Position numbers and translations under genes: made by a program. A model generated the notes under the pieces. The model searched no databases and was not told where the DNA came from. It saw only the letters and a list, made by a program, of their open reading frames with translations. From Marivita cryptomonadis (GTDB lineage: Bacteria; Pseudomonadota; Alphaproteobacteria; Rhodobacterales; Rhodobacteraceae), in contig NZ_JFKD01000010.1 in assembly GCF_002115725.1 (NCBI RefSeq), positions 116,397 to 180,396 on the forward strand: a stretch of 64,000 nt of DNA, read 5' to 3'. Shown here piece by piece: positions 15,466 through 23,731 of this stretch (position 1 is its first letter; every line of letters begins with the position of its first letter).

Positions 15466-15473
15466 TCAAGGGA

Positions 15474-15517
15474 GCCCGGCTTTTCGAAAAGCCGGGCGCA
15501 CCTCTTCGAAGAGGTGC
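15474..15517. repeat. Abutting pair of perfect palindromes with TTCGAA cores
   Basis: 15474-15497 is a perfect 24-bp palindrome (arms GCCCGGCTTTTC / GAAAAGCCGGGC) and 15498-15517 a perfect 20-bp palindrome (GCACCTCTTCGAAGAGGTGC). They abut without a spacer, filling the gap between the convergent gamma-glutamyltransferase and gshA genes. Probably a two-way terminator pair. Confidence 0.82.
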
Positions 15518-15523
15518 CGTGCC

Positions 15524-16894
15524 TCAGTAGCTGTAGTCGCGGTAAATCCGGCTGATGTCGCCGTTCCAATCGCCATTGTAATGGTCGATGAACTCATCGG
15601 CCAGTGTCTTGCCGGTCTCGACGCTTTCCTTCAGCGCATTCAGGAAATGGGTCTCGTCCGGAACCAGCCCACCGGCACCGGGACGCGCCCGCGCCACCAG
15701 ACCGGCCTCTGAAATCTTCAACGCTTCGCGCGCAAGATCGTGCATCTTGATCCCGTTCACATCGGCCTGAAGCCCGTCGATGGACGCGGCAACGCGCAGC
15801 CCTTCGCGAGTCTCGGCATCCCAATCCTTAACCAGATCCCACGCCGCATCCAGTGCCGACTGGTCATACGTCAAACCGACCCAGAACGCCGGCAAGGCAC
15901 ACAGACGCCGCCACGGGCCACCATCGGCGCCGCGCATCTCGATGTATTTCTTCACCCGCGCTTCGGGGAAGATCGTTGTCAGGTGATCGGCCCAATCCGA
16001 AAGTGTCGGAATTTCACCCGGCATTGCAGGCAGTTCGCCCTTGAGAAAATCGCGGAACGATTGCCCCAACGCATTGTGATAAACGCCGTCGCGGTAGACG
16101 AAATACATTGGCACATCGAGCGCGTATTGCACCCACGCCTCAAACCCGAACCCGTCTTCGAACACGAACGGCAACATCCCGGTGCGTGCATCATCCAAAT
16201 GCCGCCAGACCCGCCCGCGCCAGCTTTTGTGGCCGTTCAGCTTGCCCTCAAAAAACGGTGACGTGGCAAACAGCGCATTAGCAACCGGCTGCAATGCCAG
16301 CGCCACGCGCATTTTCTGCACCATGTCGGCCTCGGACGAGAAATCGAGGTTCACCTGAACCGTGCAGGTCCGCCGCATCATGGTCGTGCCAGCGGTGCCG
16401 ACTTTTTCCATGTAGCTGTCCATCAGCTTGTAACGCCCCTTGGGCATCAGCGGCATGTCGTCGTGCTGCCAGATCGGCGCCGCGCCCAGCCCGATAAAGC
16501 CAACACCGATTTTGTCGGCGATATCCTTCACGTCGCGCAGGTGGTCGTTCACCTCGTCGCAGGTCTGGTGAATGGTCTCAAGCGGCGCGCCCGACAGCTC
16601 CAGCTGACCACCCGGTTCGAGCGAAATGTTCGCGCCATCCTTTACCAGCCCAATCAGGTTCTGGCCTTCCATCACGGGGTCCCAGCCATGCGCGTCGCGC
16701 AGCCCCTGCAGCACAGCCAGAATTGACCGTTCGCCCTCAAAGGGCAGGGGGTTCAGACTGTCTTTGCAATAGCCGAACTTCTCGTGTTCGGTGCCAATGC
16801 GCCAGTCTTCCTTGGGCTTGCAACCAGAGGCGAGATATTCGGCCAACTGGTCGTGATGTTCAATGGGCCCGCCGCCGGATTGGGGTATGGACAT
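15524..16894 (-). CDS. gshA: Glutamate-cysteine ligase (plant/alphaproteobacterial class)
   Basis: 456 aa, first enzyme of glutathione synthesis (L-glutamate + L-cysteine + ATP). The N-terminal RIGTEHEKFGY motif and GANISLEPGGQLELSG are diagnostic of the class shared by plants and alphaproteobacteria, which is also redox-regulated through disulfides in plants. Length fits (about 455 aa). It converges on a gamma-glutamyltransferase-family gene, so synthesis and possible breakdown of gamma-glutamyl compounds are side by side. The ATG at 16894 is the first in frame with homology. Confidence 0.93.
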   Translation of the reverse strand: MSIPQSGGGPIEHHDQLAEYLASGCKPKEDWRIGTEHEKFGYCKDSLNPLPFEGERSILAVLQGLRDAHGWDPVMEGQNLIGLVKDGANISLEPGGQLELSGAPLETIHQTCDEVNDHLRDVKDIADKIGVGFIGLGAAPIWQHDDMPLMPKGRYKLMDSYMEKVGTAGTTMMRRTCTVQVNLDFSSEADMVQKMRVALALQPVANALFATSPFFEGKLNGHKSWRGRVWRHLDDARTGMLPFVFEDGFGFEAWVQYALDVPMYFVYRDGVYHNALGQSFRDFLKGELPAMPGEIPTLSDWADHLTTIFPEARVKKYIEMRGADGGPWRRLCALPAFWVGLTYDQSALDAAWDLVKDWDAETREGLRVAASIDGLQADVNGIKMHDLAREALKISEAGLVARARPGAGGLVPDETHFLNALKESVETGKTLADEFIDHYNGDWNGDISRIYRDYSY

Positions 16895-16957
16895 GGCGCG
16901 TCTCCGGTCTGTCTGATCTTCAATCGAGGTCAGCCTTGGGCTGATTTCCCGGGGCTG

Positions 16958-17488
16958 TCAATGCAGGCTCTGGATCCGTTTCGAGAGGTCGGGTCTGCGC
17001 CAGAGCACAATTGGCGCGGTGCCTTCATGTTTCAAGGTCGATGCGACACGGCCCGGACTAAGGCCGGGTAGGCTGGCGAAGGCATCGAACAGCACATCCG
17101 CCCCTTCGGCGTTCACGGGAATGTGCAGCGCTGGCCCGGCCTCATGGGTGATGACCCAGTGGCGCGGGTGTTCGGTTGGGTCGAGGCTGAGCGAGGTCAC
17201 CGCGTCGAGATCGACCAATCCGCCATTCAGTGGCCCGAAATACCCGATGCGCCGTTCCACCACCTGCACCACGCCCGGTCCACCACCACCCATTCGGGCG
17301 CGCCCGCGTTGCAGACCGGCAAAGAACAAGGCGGCCCCCAGAAACAGCGCCAGATAGCCGATCCAGACAAGCAAGCCCGGCATCACGCCCAGTACCCAGT
17401 AAAGCCCAAGCAAAAGGATCGCGGCCCCAACCAGCGCCTCGCGCCAGCGCAGGATCGCCGCGCGTACTTCCGGTCGGACAAAGCTCAT
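16958..17488 (-). CDS. Hypothetical membrane protein, two N-terminal spans
   Basis: 176 aa, no family recognised. Residues about 17-60 are two closely spaced hydrophobic segments (ALVGAAILLLGLYWVLGVM and LLVWIGYLALFLGAALFFAG), followed by a soluble cytoplasmic-looking domain with VERRIGYFGPLNGGLVDLD. I take the ATG at 17488 (MSFVRPEV); the frame opens 8 codons earlier. It is 63 bp from gshA on the same strand and downstream of rsmE across a palindrome pair, so it may be cotranscribed with gshA. Confidence 0.75.
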   Translation of the reverse strand: MSFVRPEVRAAILRWREALVGAAILLLGLYWVLGVMPGLLVWIGYLALFLGAALFFAGLQRGRARMGGGGPGVVQVVERRIGYFGPLNGGLVDLDAVTSLSLDPTEHPRHWVITHEAGPALHIPVNAEGADVLFDAFASLPGLSPGRVASTLKHEGTAPIVLWRRPDLSKRIQSLH

Positions 17489-17506
17489 CTTGCGGCCCCC
17501 GGTGCG

Positions 17507-17549
17507 GCACATCCGTCGACGAATGTGCGATTTTCGGTCGACCGAAAAT
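17507..17549. repeat. Pair of palindromes with GTCGAC cores
   Basis: 17507-17528 is a 22-bp palindrome with one mismatch pair (arms GCACATCCGTC / GACGAATGTGC) and 17530-17549 a perfect 20-bp palindrome (ATTTTCGGTCGACCGAAAAT). They lie between the stop of rsmE (17553) and the start of the membrane-protein gene (17488), both leftward. Same design as the pairs at 3154-3207 and 15474-15517. Confidence 0.8.
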
Positions 17550-17552
17550 TCG

Positions 17553-18284
17553 TCACACCCAGTCCCCCAGCGTGCTTTGCCAGAGGGTCAGCGCCGCCAC
17601 CGCCGCCGTATCGGCCCGCAGAATCCGCGGCCCAAGGCTGATCGGCGTGGCATGGTCCATCCCTCGCAGGCGTTTGCGTTCATCTTCGGAAAACCCACCT
17701 TCCGGCCCGATCAAAATCGCCCAAGGCCCTGGCGCAGCGGGCAGCCGCCCGGTTTCCCCCGCCAGCGCTTCGTCGCAAAAAGCGATTTGCCGGGCAGTGT
17801 CCCAAGTGTTCAAAAGCCGATCGAGTTTGGTCAGTTCCGCCACCTCAGGCACGAACACTCCGCCGCATTGCTCGGCGGCCTCGACCGCATGCGCCTGCAA
17901 CCGGTCCTGCCGGATGCGTTCGGAATTGGTATGCGCTGTTTGTACTGGCACAATGCGCCGAACGCCCATCTCCACCGCCTTTTCGACGATGAAATCGGTG
18001 CGTGCCTTCTTGATCGGCGCAAAAAGCAACCAAACGTCCGGCGGCATCACCTGCGGTTGCGACTGCTCACGACAGACCAAGATGCCGCCGCGTTTGCCCG
18101 CCTCGGCAACGTCGGCTTGCCATTCGCCATCGCGGCCATTGAACAGCGCAACTGCATCACCCACTGCCATCCGCATCACACCAAAAAGGTAATGTGCCTG
18201 TTCCCGCGTCAGAGGAACCGGTTGTACCGCCCCAAGCGGCTGCTCTACAAAAAGCCTGACTTTCGCACGCAGTTTTTCAGTCAT
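17553..18284 (-). CDS. rsmE: 16S rRNA (uracil1498-N3)-methyltransferase
   Basis: 243 aa, SPOUT-class methyltransferase. Family motifs include HYLFGVMRMAVGDAVALFNG in the N-terminal PUA-like part and the knot region AILIGPEGGFSEDE followed by ISLGPRILRADTAAVAAL. It methylates U1498 of 16S rRNA. The start is the ATG at 18284 (MTEKLRAK); the frame opens four codons earlier. Only 12 bp separate it from the divergent ubiA start, so their promoters must overlap or lie within each other's 5' ends. Confidence 0.93.
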   Translation of the reverse strand: MTEKLRAKVRLFVEQPLGAVQPVPLTREQAHYLFGVMRMAVGDAVALFNGRDGEWQADVAEAGKRGGILVCREQSQPQVMPPDVWLLFAPIKKARTDFIVEKAVEMGVRRIVPVQTAHTNSERIRQDRLQAHAVEAAEQCGGVFVPEVAELTKLDRLLNTWDTARQIAFCDEALAGETGRLPAAPGPWAILIGPEGGFSEDERKRLRGMDHATPISLGPRILRADTAAVAALTLWQSTLGDWV

Positions 18285-18296
18285 GGAGCAACACAT

Positions 18297-19262
18297 ATGC
18301 CCGGTCCGCAGATTTCACCAGACCAGAGCGGTCAGGTTGCAGACGCCGTTACGGGCAATTGGGTCGACACACTGGCCCCTGCGTGGACGCGCCCTTATCT
18401 CCGACTTAGCCGGGCAGATCGGCCCATCGGCACATGGCTGCTGTACTTGCCCTGCGTCTGGGGCACTCTCTTGGCGATGTTTCATACGGGCGAAGCCCGG
18501 CTCTTTGATGCGTGGATCATTCTTGGATGTGGCATAGGTGCATTTCTCATGCGCGGAGCAGGCTGTACGTGGAACGATATCACCGACCGCGATTTTGATG
18601 GCTCTGTCGCCCGCACCGCGTCGCGACCAATTCCTTCGGGTCAGGTGACTGTAAAACAGGCGCTGGCCTGGGCGATGATCCAATCGCTGATCGCCTTTTG
18701 CATCCTTATCACCTTTCCTGTGCAGGCGATTCTGCTTGGGATCATCGCGCTGGTGCCGGTTGCGATTTACCCTTTCGCCAAACGCTTTACATGGTGGCCG
18801 CAGGTGTTTCTGGGCATTGCCTTCAACTGGGGCGCGCTGCTGGCTTGGACAGCGCATACCGGGCAGCTGCAATGGCCAGCCGTGTTTCTCTACGTCGCAG
18901 GCATGGCGTGGACGCTGTTTTATGACACGATCTACGCACACCAAGACACCGAGGACGATACGCTGATCGGCGTGAAATCCACCGCGCGGCTCTTTGGTGA
19001 AAAGACACCGAAATACCTTGCATGGTTTCTCGTTCTGACCGTTGCTCTGATGGGGTTTGCCATCATCCTCGCGGCCCCCCGCGGCGAAATTCTCGCCCTT
19101 GTCATCGCCCTCGGCGGACCTTGGGCGATGGGCTGGCACATGATGTGGCAGATGCGACGCCTGAAACTGGACGACATGGATCGCCTGCTGCAACTCTTCC
19201 GGTCGAACCGGGATGCGGGGCTGATCCCTGTGCTGTTTTTCGCCGCTGCTCTTTTCGCGTGA
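18297..19262 (+). CDS. ubiA: 4-hydroxybenzoate polyprenyltransferase UbiA
   Basis: 321-aa integral membrane prenyltransferase of ubiquinone synthesis that joins the polyprenyl chain to 4-hydroxybenzoate. The first Mg-diphosphate motif is NDITDRDFDGSVARTASRPI, the second is DTIYAHQDTEDD. About eight to nine hydrophobic segments are visible. The ATG at 18297 (MPGPQISPDQ) gives the normal length; the much longer open frame upstream runs antisense through rsmE and is not real. Confidence 0.93.
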   Translation: MPGPQISPDQSGQVADAVTGNWVDTLAPAWTRPYLRLSRADRPIGTWLLYLPCVWGTLLAMFHTGEARLFDAWIILGCGIGAFLMRGAGCTWNDITDRDFDGSVARTASRPIPSGQVTVKQALAWAMIQSLIAFCILITFPVQAILLGIIALVPVAIYPFAKRFTWWPQVFLGIAFNWGALLAWTAHTGQLQWPAVFLYVAGMAWTLFYDTIYAHQDTEDDTLIGVKSTARLFGEKTPKYLAWFLVLTVALMGFAIILAAPRGEILALVIALGGPWAMGWHMMWQMRRLKLDDMDRLLQLFRSNRDAGLIPVLFFAAALFA

Positions 19263-19321
19263 TTGCCATCCGGGGCGGTGCAGCGTATCGCTTTGCCAAC
19301 CTCAACTGACGCGGAACGTGG

Positions 19322-21238
19322 ATGCGCCTGTCTTCTGTCTTCATTCTCTTCTGTGCCTTCGCATTTGCAGCGGTCTTCAGCATTGGTGCCGCGTGGGTGG
19401 CAGCAGGTGCTGTCGAGGAAAGCTCGGAACGGGCTGTGCGCACGGAACTCGACCGAGACGCACTGACTTGGGCGGACGTGGACACCGACGGGCTGTTGGT
19501 GTTTCTCATTGGGACCGCCCCCACCGAAGCCGCCCGCTTTCAGGCCCTCAGCGCGGCCGGTCGGGTGGTCGATTCTGCAAGGGTCATCGACCAGATCGAC
19601 ATAATAGATCGCGACGGCATTGCCCCGCCGCGCTTCTCGGTCGAACTGCTGCGCAACGACAGCGGAGTGTCGATGATCGGTCTGTTGCCCGCCAGCGTGG
19701 ACCGTGATCAATTGGTGGAAGATATCACCCGAGCCGTGCCCGACGCGCCGTTGTCTGACTTGCTCGAAGTTGCGGACTATCCGGTGCCCGACGGTTTGGA
19801 CGACGCGCTTGAATATGCCGTGTCCGTACTCCGCGTGCTCGACCGGTCCAAGATCTCGATCGAGGCAGGTCGCGTGACGATCAAAGGTGCGGTCGAGAAC
19901 GAAGACACCCGCCGCCGGGTCGAAGCCGATCTGGCCCGCCGCGCCGGGGACGATCTGCGCCTTGCGCTGGACATCACCGCACCACGCCCGGTGATTTCGC
20001 CGTTTACGCTGCGGTTTATCAAGGATGCCGAGGGTGTGCGCTTCGATGCATGCGCCGCACCAACCGAAGATGACCGGTCCCAAATCCTCAAGGCGGCAGC
20101 CGACGCTGGGCTGGAGGGCAAGCTTGATTGTCGTCTCGGTCTTGGTACTCCGACCAAAGAATGGGGATTGGCGTCTGCTCTGGGCATCCGCGCGATTGAT
20201 GCACTTGGCGGTGGCAGCATTACCTTCGCGGATGCCGATGTGACGCTTTTTGCACTTGAAGGGGCCGACCAATCGTTGTTCGACCGGGTCGTGGGCGCAC
20301 TCGAGGCCGACCTGCCGGATGTGTTTGTGGTCAACGCCACCCTGCCCACACCGCCCGAGGCAGCGCCCGAAGGCATTCCCGAATTCACCGCAACCCGCAG
20401 CCCCGAAGGCGACGTGCAGTTGCGCGGGCGCATCAACAGTGAAATCGCCCGCACAACCGCTGACAGCTTTGCCCGCGCCGCATTTGGATCATCGACCGTG
20501 CGCACCACTGCGCGTGTTGACGAAACGCTGCCTGCCAATTGGTCCAGCCGTGTGCTCGCAGGGCTCGAGGCGTTGTCGCGTCTGTCGAATGGTGCGGTCA
20601 TGGTAACACCGGACGCGCTGTCGATCAGCGGCAACACGGGCAACCAGAACGCCAGTTCGGAAATCGCGGGTCTCTTGGCCGACAAGCTTGGTGAGAGCGA
20701 ACATTTCGAGATCGAAATCACCTATCAGGAAAAGCTTGATCCCCTTCTCGGCATTCCGACCCCAGAAGAATGTGAAGCCCAGATCGTCGAGATCATCGGC
20801 GACCGCAAGATCACGTTCGAACCGGGATCTGCGACGCTCGATCTTGCGACGCAGGACATTATGGACGAAATCGCCGAGCTGTTGCAAATCTGCGGTGACA
20901 TCCCGCTGGTGATTGCGGGCCACACAGACAGCCAAGGGCGTGAAGTGATGAACCAGCAACTCAGCCAAGATCGTTCACAAGCCGTGGTCGATGCGCTGCG
21001 CCAGCGTCGCGTGTTGACTGCCAGCTACGAAGTGCGCGGCTACGGCGAAGAACAGCCCATCGCCACAAACGACACCGAAGAAGGCCGCGAGGCCAACCGC
21101 CGGATCGAATTCAAACTACGTCGTCCCGAACCCGTGGAAGAAACAGAAACAACGCTCGAAAGTATTGCAGATTCCGCGCCAACAGACGAAACATCACAAA
21201 CTGACGGCGCAGAGGACACCAGCGATGGACAGAACTGA
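19322..21238 (+). CDS. OmpA-family protein with BON-like modules
   Basis: 638 aa. An N-terminal hydrophobic segment (about residues 5-28) anchors or exports it. The middle contains repeated BON-like modules (for example VTIKGAVENEDTRRRVEADLA around residue 185 and VQLRGRINSEIARTTADSFA around 370). The C-terminus is an OmpA peptidoglycan-binding domain (ITFEPGSATLD, VIAGHTDSQG, NDTEEGREANRRIEFKL) followed by an acidic Thr/Glu tail. The plan recalls BON-OmpA proteins such as mycobacterial OmpATb. Its 3' end overlaps the next gene by 14 bp, so the three genes to 22194 are probably one envelope operon. Confidence 0.85.
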   Translation: MRLSSVFILFCAFAFAAVFSIGAAWVAAGAVEESSERAVRTELDRDALTWADVDTDGLLVFLIGTAPTEAARFQALSAAGRVVDSARVIDQIDIIDRDGIAPPRFSVELLRNDSGVSMIGLLPASVDRDQLVEDITRAVPDAPLSDLLEVADYPVPDGLDDALEYAVSVLRVLDRSKISIEAGRVTIKGAVENEDTRRRVEADLARRAGDDLRLALDITAPRPVISPFTLRFIKDAEGVRFDACAAPTEDDRSQILKAAADAGLEGKLDCRLGLGTPTKEWGLASALGIRAIDALGGGSITFADADVTLFALEGADQSLFDRVVGALEADLPDVFVVNATLPTPPEAAPEGIPEFTATRSPEGDVQLRGRINSEIARTTADSFARAAFGSSTVRTTARVDETLPANWSSRVLAGLEALSRLSNGAVMVTPDALSISGNTGNQNASSEIAGLLADKLGESEHFEIEITYQEKLDPLLGIPTPEECEAQIVEIIGDRKITFEPGSATLDLATQDIMDEIAELLQICGDIPLVIAGHTDSQGREVMNQQLSQDRSQAVVDALRQRRVLTASYEVRGYGEEQPIATNDTEEGREANRRIEFKLRRPEPVEETETTLESIADSAPTDETSQTDGAEDTSDGQN

Positions 21239-21551
21239 GTTTGTGATCACCACCGCGATCATTCTCTTCGTGGCGTTCTGCCTCGGATGGTTCGCCAATT
21301 GGCTTGTGCATCGCTTCACCCGCGTCAGTCAGGCCGATATGGATCAGCTTGAACGGATGAGTCAGGAACTCCACGAAGCCGAAGAAACCCGCGATCAGGC
21401 GATCACCTATCTCCAGCAGCGCGAGGCAGAACTCACGAACCAGCTTGCCCAGACCGAGGCCGAGCTGGCCGCCGCGATGGAAGGCCTGCGCGACGCCCGC
21501 CACGAGGCCGAAGAAATGCGCGTCTACGTGGAGCGGATCAGCGCAAGCTGA
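21225..21551 (+). CDS. Small membrane-anchored coiled-coil protein
   Basis: 108 aa. Residues 6-29 form one transmembrane span (EFVITTAIILFVAFCLGWFANW), and residues about 38-105 are a continuous Glu/Gln/Arg-rich heptad-like coiled coil (MSQELHEAEETRDQAITYLQ onwards). It starts within the OmpA/BON gene (14-bp overlap), indicating translational coupling. I know no function; association with the peptidoglycan-binding partner is a reasonable inference. Confidence 0.8.
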   Translation: MDRTEFVITTAIILFVAFCLGWFANWLVHRFTRVSQADMDQLERMSQELHEAEETRDQAITYLQQREAELTNQLAQTEAELAAAMEGLRDARHEAEEMRVYVERISAS

Positions 21552-21579
21552 CCAGCCAGCCCGGCACAGGAGCGACGCC

Positions 21580-22194
21580 ATGCCATTGAACCGCGTCATG
21601 TCTCTGGTGATGGGTGCGGCCCTCGTGGCCAGTCCGCTCTTGGCCGACGGCGATATTCCGCCCGGCACGGTTTTTGTCTGCGACGAAGGCAGCGCCACAT
21701 CCCCTTATATTCAGGTCGTCATTCCCACAGGCTCGGATGGCAGTGCAACGCTCATGCTCGAAAGCGAAGCGCTCAAGATGGCGCCCGTCCCGGTTGGGTC
21801 GGGCTTTGGTTACGACATCGTGTTGCCCGCCGGGCATTTCCTCGTGCGCGGCAAAGGGACCGAGGTGATGCTATTCGTTAATGATAAGGACCCGAAACTC
21901 TGCGTACTGCAAGCGGGGTATGAGCTTCCTGAAGCCTCCTCCCAAATCTTGGCCGCGTCTTTGGGCGGCAACGTCCGCACAGGACCGGGGATTGATTTCG
22001 CCCGCTCCGACAGCTTGTCTTTCGGGGAGGCAATCTTGATCGTCGCCGCCACCGGGATCATTTCCGATGGGTACGAATGGTTCGAGATCGAATATTCCGA
22101 AGGCCTGCGCGGCTTTCACTGGGGCGGCATCATGTGCACCATGACCGATGGCGCGGCGGGGCTTTACAGCCTGTGTCCCGCCGACATCCAGTAA
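21580..22194 (+). CDS. Exported protein with SH3-like domain
   Basis: 204 aa. A signal peptide covers about residues 1-22 (MPLNRVMSLVMGAALVASPLLA). The C-terminal part resembles a bacterial SH3 domain (GGNVRTGPGIDFARSDSLSFGEAILIVA ... GYEWFEIEYSEGLRGFHWGGIMC), the 'N-V-R-x-G-P' start being typical. Such domains bind cell-wall or protein ligands in the periplasm. Four cysteines could form disulfides. It follows the coiled-coil gene by 28 bp in the same direction. Confidence 0.8.
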   Translation: MPLNRVMSLVMGAALVASPLLADGDIPPGTVFVCDEGSATSPYIQVVIPTGSDGSATLMLESEALKMAPVPVGSGFGYDIVLPAGHFLVRGKGTEVMLFVNDKDPKLCVLQAGYELPEASSQILAASLGGNVRTGPGIDFARSDSLSFGEAILIVAATGIISDGYEWFEIEYSEGLRGFHWGGIMCTMTDGAAGLYSLCPADIQ

Positions 22195-22197
22195 ACC

Positions 22198-23136
22198 TCA
22201 CCGATCCGGCAAAGGGATGAACTCTGCATCATCCCCCTGCGGCAGCTGGAACCGGCCAGCCGCCCAATCTCCAGCGCGCCACGCCTCTTTGGCCTCTTCG
22301 ATGCGCTCCTTGGACGATGCCACGAAGTTCCACCAGATGTGCCGAGGCCCTTCGAGCGTTTCACCGCCCAGCAGCATCATCCGCGCGCCCGTTGGCCCGG
22401 CCTGCATCGACAACCGGTCACCCGGTCGGAACACCATCATGCGTCCCGCCTCATAGGTCTCTCCTGCAATAGTCACCGATCCTTCGACAACATAAACGCC
22501 GCGATCCTCGTGATTGTCGGGCAGCGGAATCGCCGCGCCCGCTTCAAGCATTGCATCGGCATAGAACATCTCGGACGCTGTCTTGACCGGAGCACGTTCG
22601 CCCCAGGCATCGCCAAGGATCAGCCGCACGGATTTGCCTTCACCTTCAAGGAACGGCAGCGCCTCTACGGGTGCGTGTTCGAAATCGGGCGCGCGATCCT
22701 CGTGATCCTTGGGCAAGGCGACCCATGTCTGAATCCCGAAGAACGGCATCGGGTCGGTCTGCGTGGCGTCATCCGTGCGTTCGGAATGGGTGATTCCATG
22801 TCCCGCCACCATCCAGTTCACCGCACCCGGTTCGATCCACGCATCAGTGCCGAGACTGTCGCGATGGTGCATCCGACCCCGGTAGAGGTACGAAATCGTG
22901 GCCAACCCGATATGCGGGTGTGGCCGCACGTCGAGCCCCTTGGTCGGCAGGAATTCTGCTGGTCCCATCTGGTCGAAGAAGATGAAAGGCCCAACCATCT
23001 GACGGCGCGGGGCAGGCAGAGCGCGACGCACTTCGAACCCGCCCAGATCGCGGGCGCGGGGAATAATCAGGGTATCGATGGCGTCCACCTGATTGCCAGT
23101 GGGGCAATGCGGATCAAGGGCGGGGTTCCAACTCAT
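22198..23136 (-). CDS. Pirin-family protein
   Basis: 312 aa, bicupin. The N-terminal pirin domain carries the metal-binding histidines in VRPHPHIGLATISYLYRGRMHHRDSLG and GHGITHSERTD. Bacterial pirins are iron-dependent proteins, some acting as quercetinases and others modulating pyruvate metabolism; the role here is unknown. The ATG at 23136 (MSWNPALDPH) is supported by homology; the longer frame upstream is spurious. It is convergent with the SH3 gene (3 bp between stops). Confidence 0.9.
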   Translation of the reverse strand: MSWNPALDPHCPTGNQVDAIDTLIIPRARDLGGFEVRRALPAPRRQMVGPFIFFDQMGPAEFLPTKGLDVRPHPHIGLATISYLYRGRMHHRDSLGTDAWIEPGAVNWMVAGHGITHSERTDDATQTDPMPFFGIQTWVALPKDHEDRAPDFEHAPVEALPFLEGEGKSVRLILGDAWGERAPVKTASEMFYADAMLEAGAAIPLPDNHEDRGVYVVEGSVTIAGETYEAGRMMVFRPGDRLSMQAGPTGARMMLLGGETLEGPRHIWWNFVASSKERIEEAKEAWRAGDWAAGRFQLPQGDDAEFIPLPDR

Positions 23137-23276
23137 CGGGATGCTCCAATCTGTTTGCTTGCAACAAGATAGGCGGAAAGCAAATTTGCACAATTATACC
23201 AATTCGCGTAAATTGTGCGCACAATCGCACAGATAGGTAAACTTGTTAACAAATCGTTAAAGGGTCCGATCCGGTC

Positions 23277-23301
23277 CCAATGTTTCGCACGCGAAACAAT
23301 G
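23277..23301. terminator. Hairpin downstream of the HNH gene
   Basis: CCCA-A-TGTTTCGC, 2-nt loop AC, GCGAAACA-A-TGGG: a 12-bp stem with one A:A mismatch, no T-tract. It lies after the HNH stop (23318, leftward) and before pirin. It resembles the zero-loop palindromes at other gene ends. Confidence 0.6.
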
Positions 23302-23317
23302 GGGTGCACAGGCTGAC

Positions 23318-23731
23318 CTATTTCTTGCTCTTGCGCGACCTTTGCTTGCGCAGGCTGCTGCGCCCACGTGCTTGAAACTCGGGTGGCCGTTTCGACACCC
23401 ACTGGAAGAACCCGGCAAGCTGCGGATGTGCCCTCAACGCTTCGGGGGTGTTGAAATCCCGTGCCAACTCGGCCTCAGTCAGTGTCGCGTGGATCTCCTG
23501 ATGGCAAATGTGATGCACCAAGATCGTTGGCCCACCCTTGCCGCCCTTCAACTTGGGGATCAGGTGATGCTGGCTTTGCTTCACGCCCGGCGGAATGGGC
23601 CGCAAACACAGAGGGCAGATCGGGTCAGTCTCGGTCAAAGCGGCATGTCTCCGGCCCACGAGGCTTGTGCTATAGCGTGGGTCAAGGCATCTAGCTGAAA
23701 CATTGGGGTGAAATTTCAAGGGAATCGTCAT
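23318..23731 (-). CDS. HNH-type endonuclease-like protein
   Basis: Up to 137 aa. The zinc-finger/HNH region reads CPLCLRPIPPGVKQSQHHLIPKLKGGKGG ... HHICHQEIH, with the HH in the first strand and the final H in HQEIH. The C-terminus is very basic (KQRSRKSKK), as in nucleic-acid binders. The start is uncertain: the ATG at 23731 overlaps the start codon of the divergent MscS gene, and a GTG at 23659 gives a protein beginning close to the conserved domain. Relatives are widespread single-gene HNH proteins of unknown role, so I do not call it a restriction enzyme. Confidence 0.82.
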   Translation of the reverse strand: MTIPLKFHPNVSARCLDPRYSTSLVGRRHAALTETDPICPLCLRPIPPGVKQSQHHLIPKLKGGKGGPTILVHHICHQEIHATLTEAELARDFNTPEALRAHPQLAGFFQWVSKRPPEFQARGRSSLRKQRSRKSKK

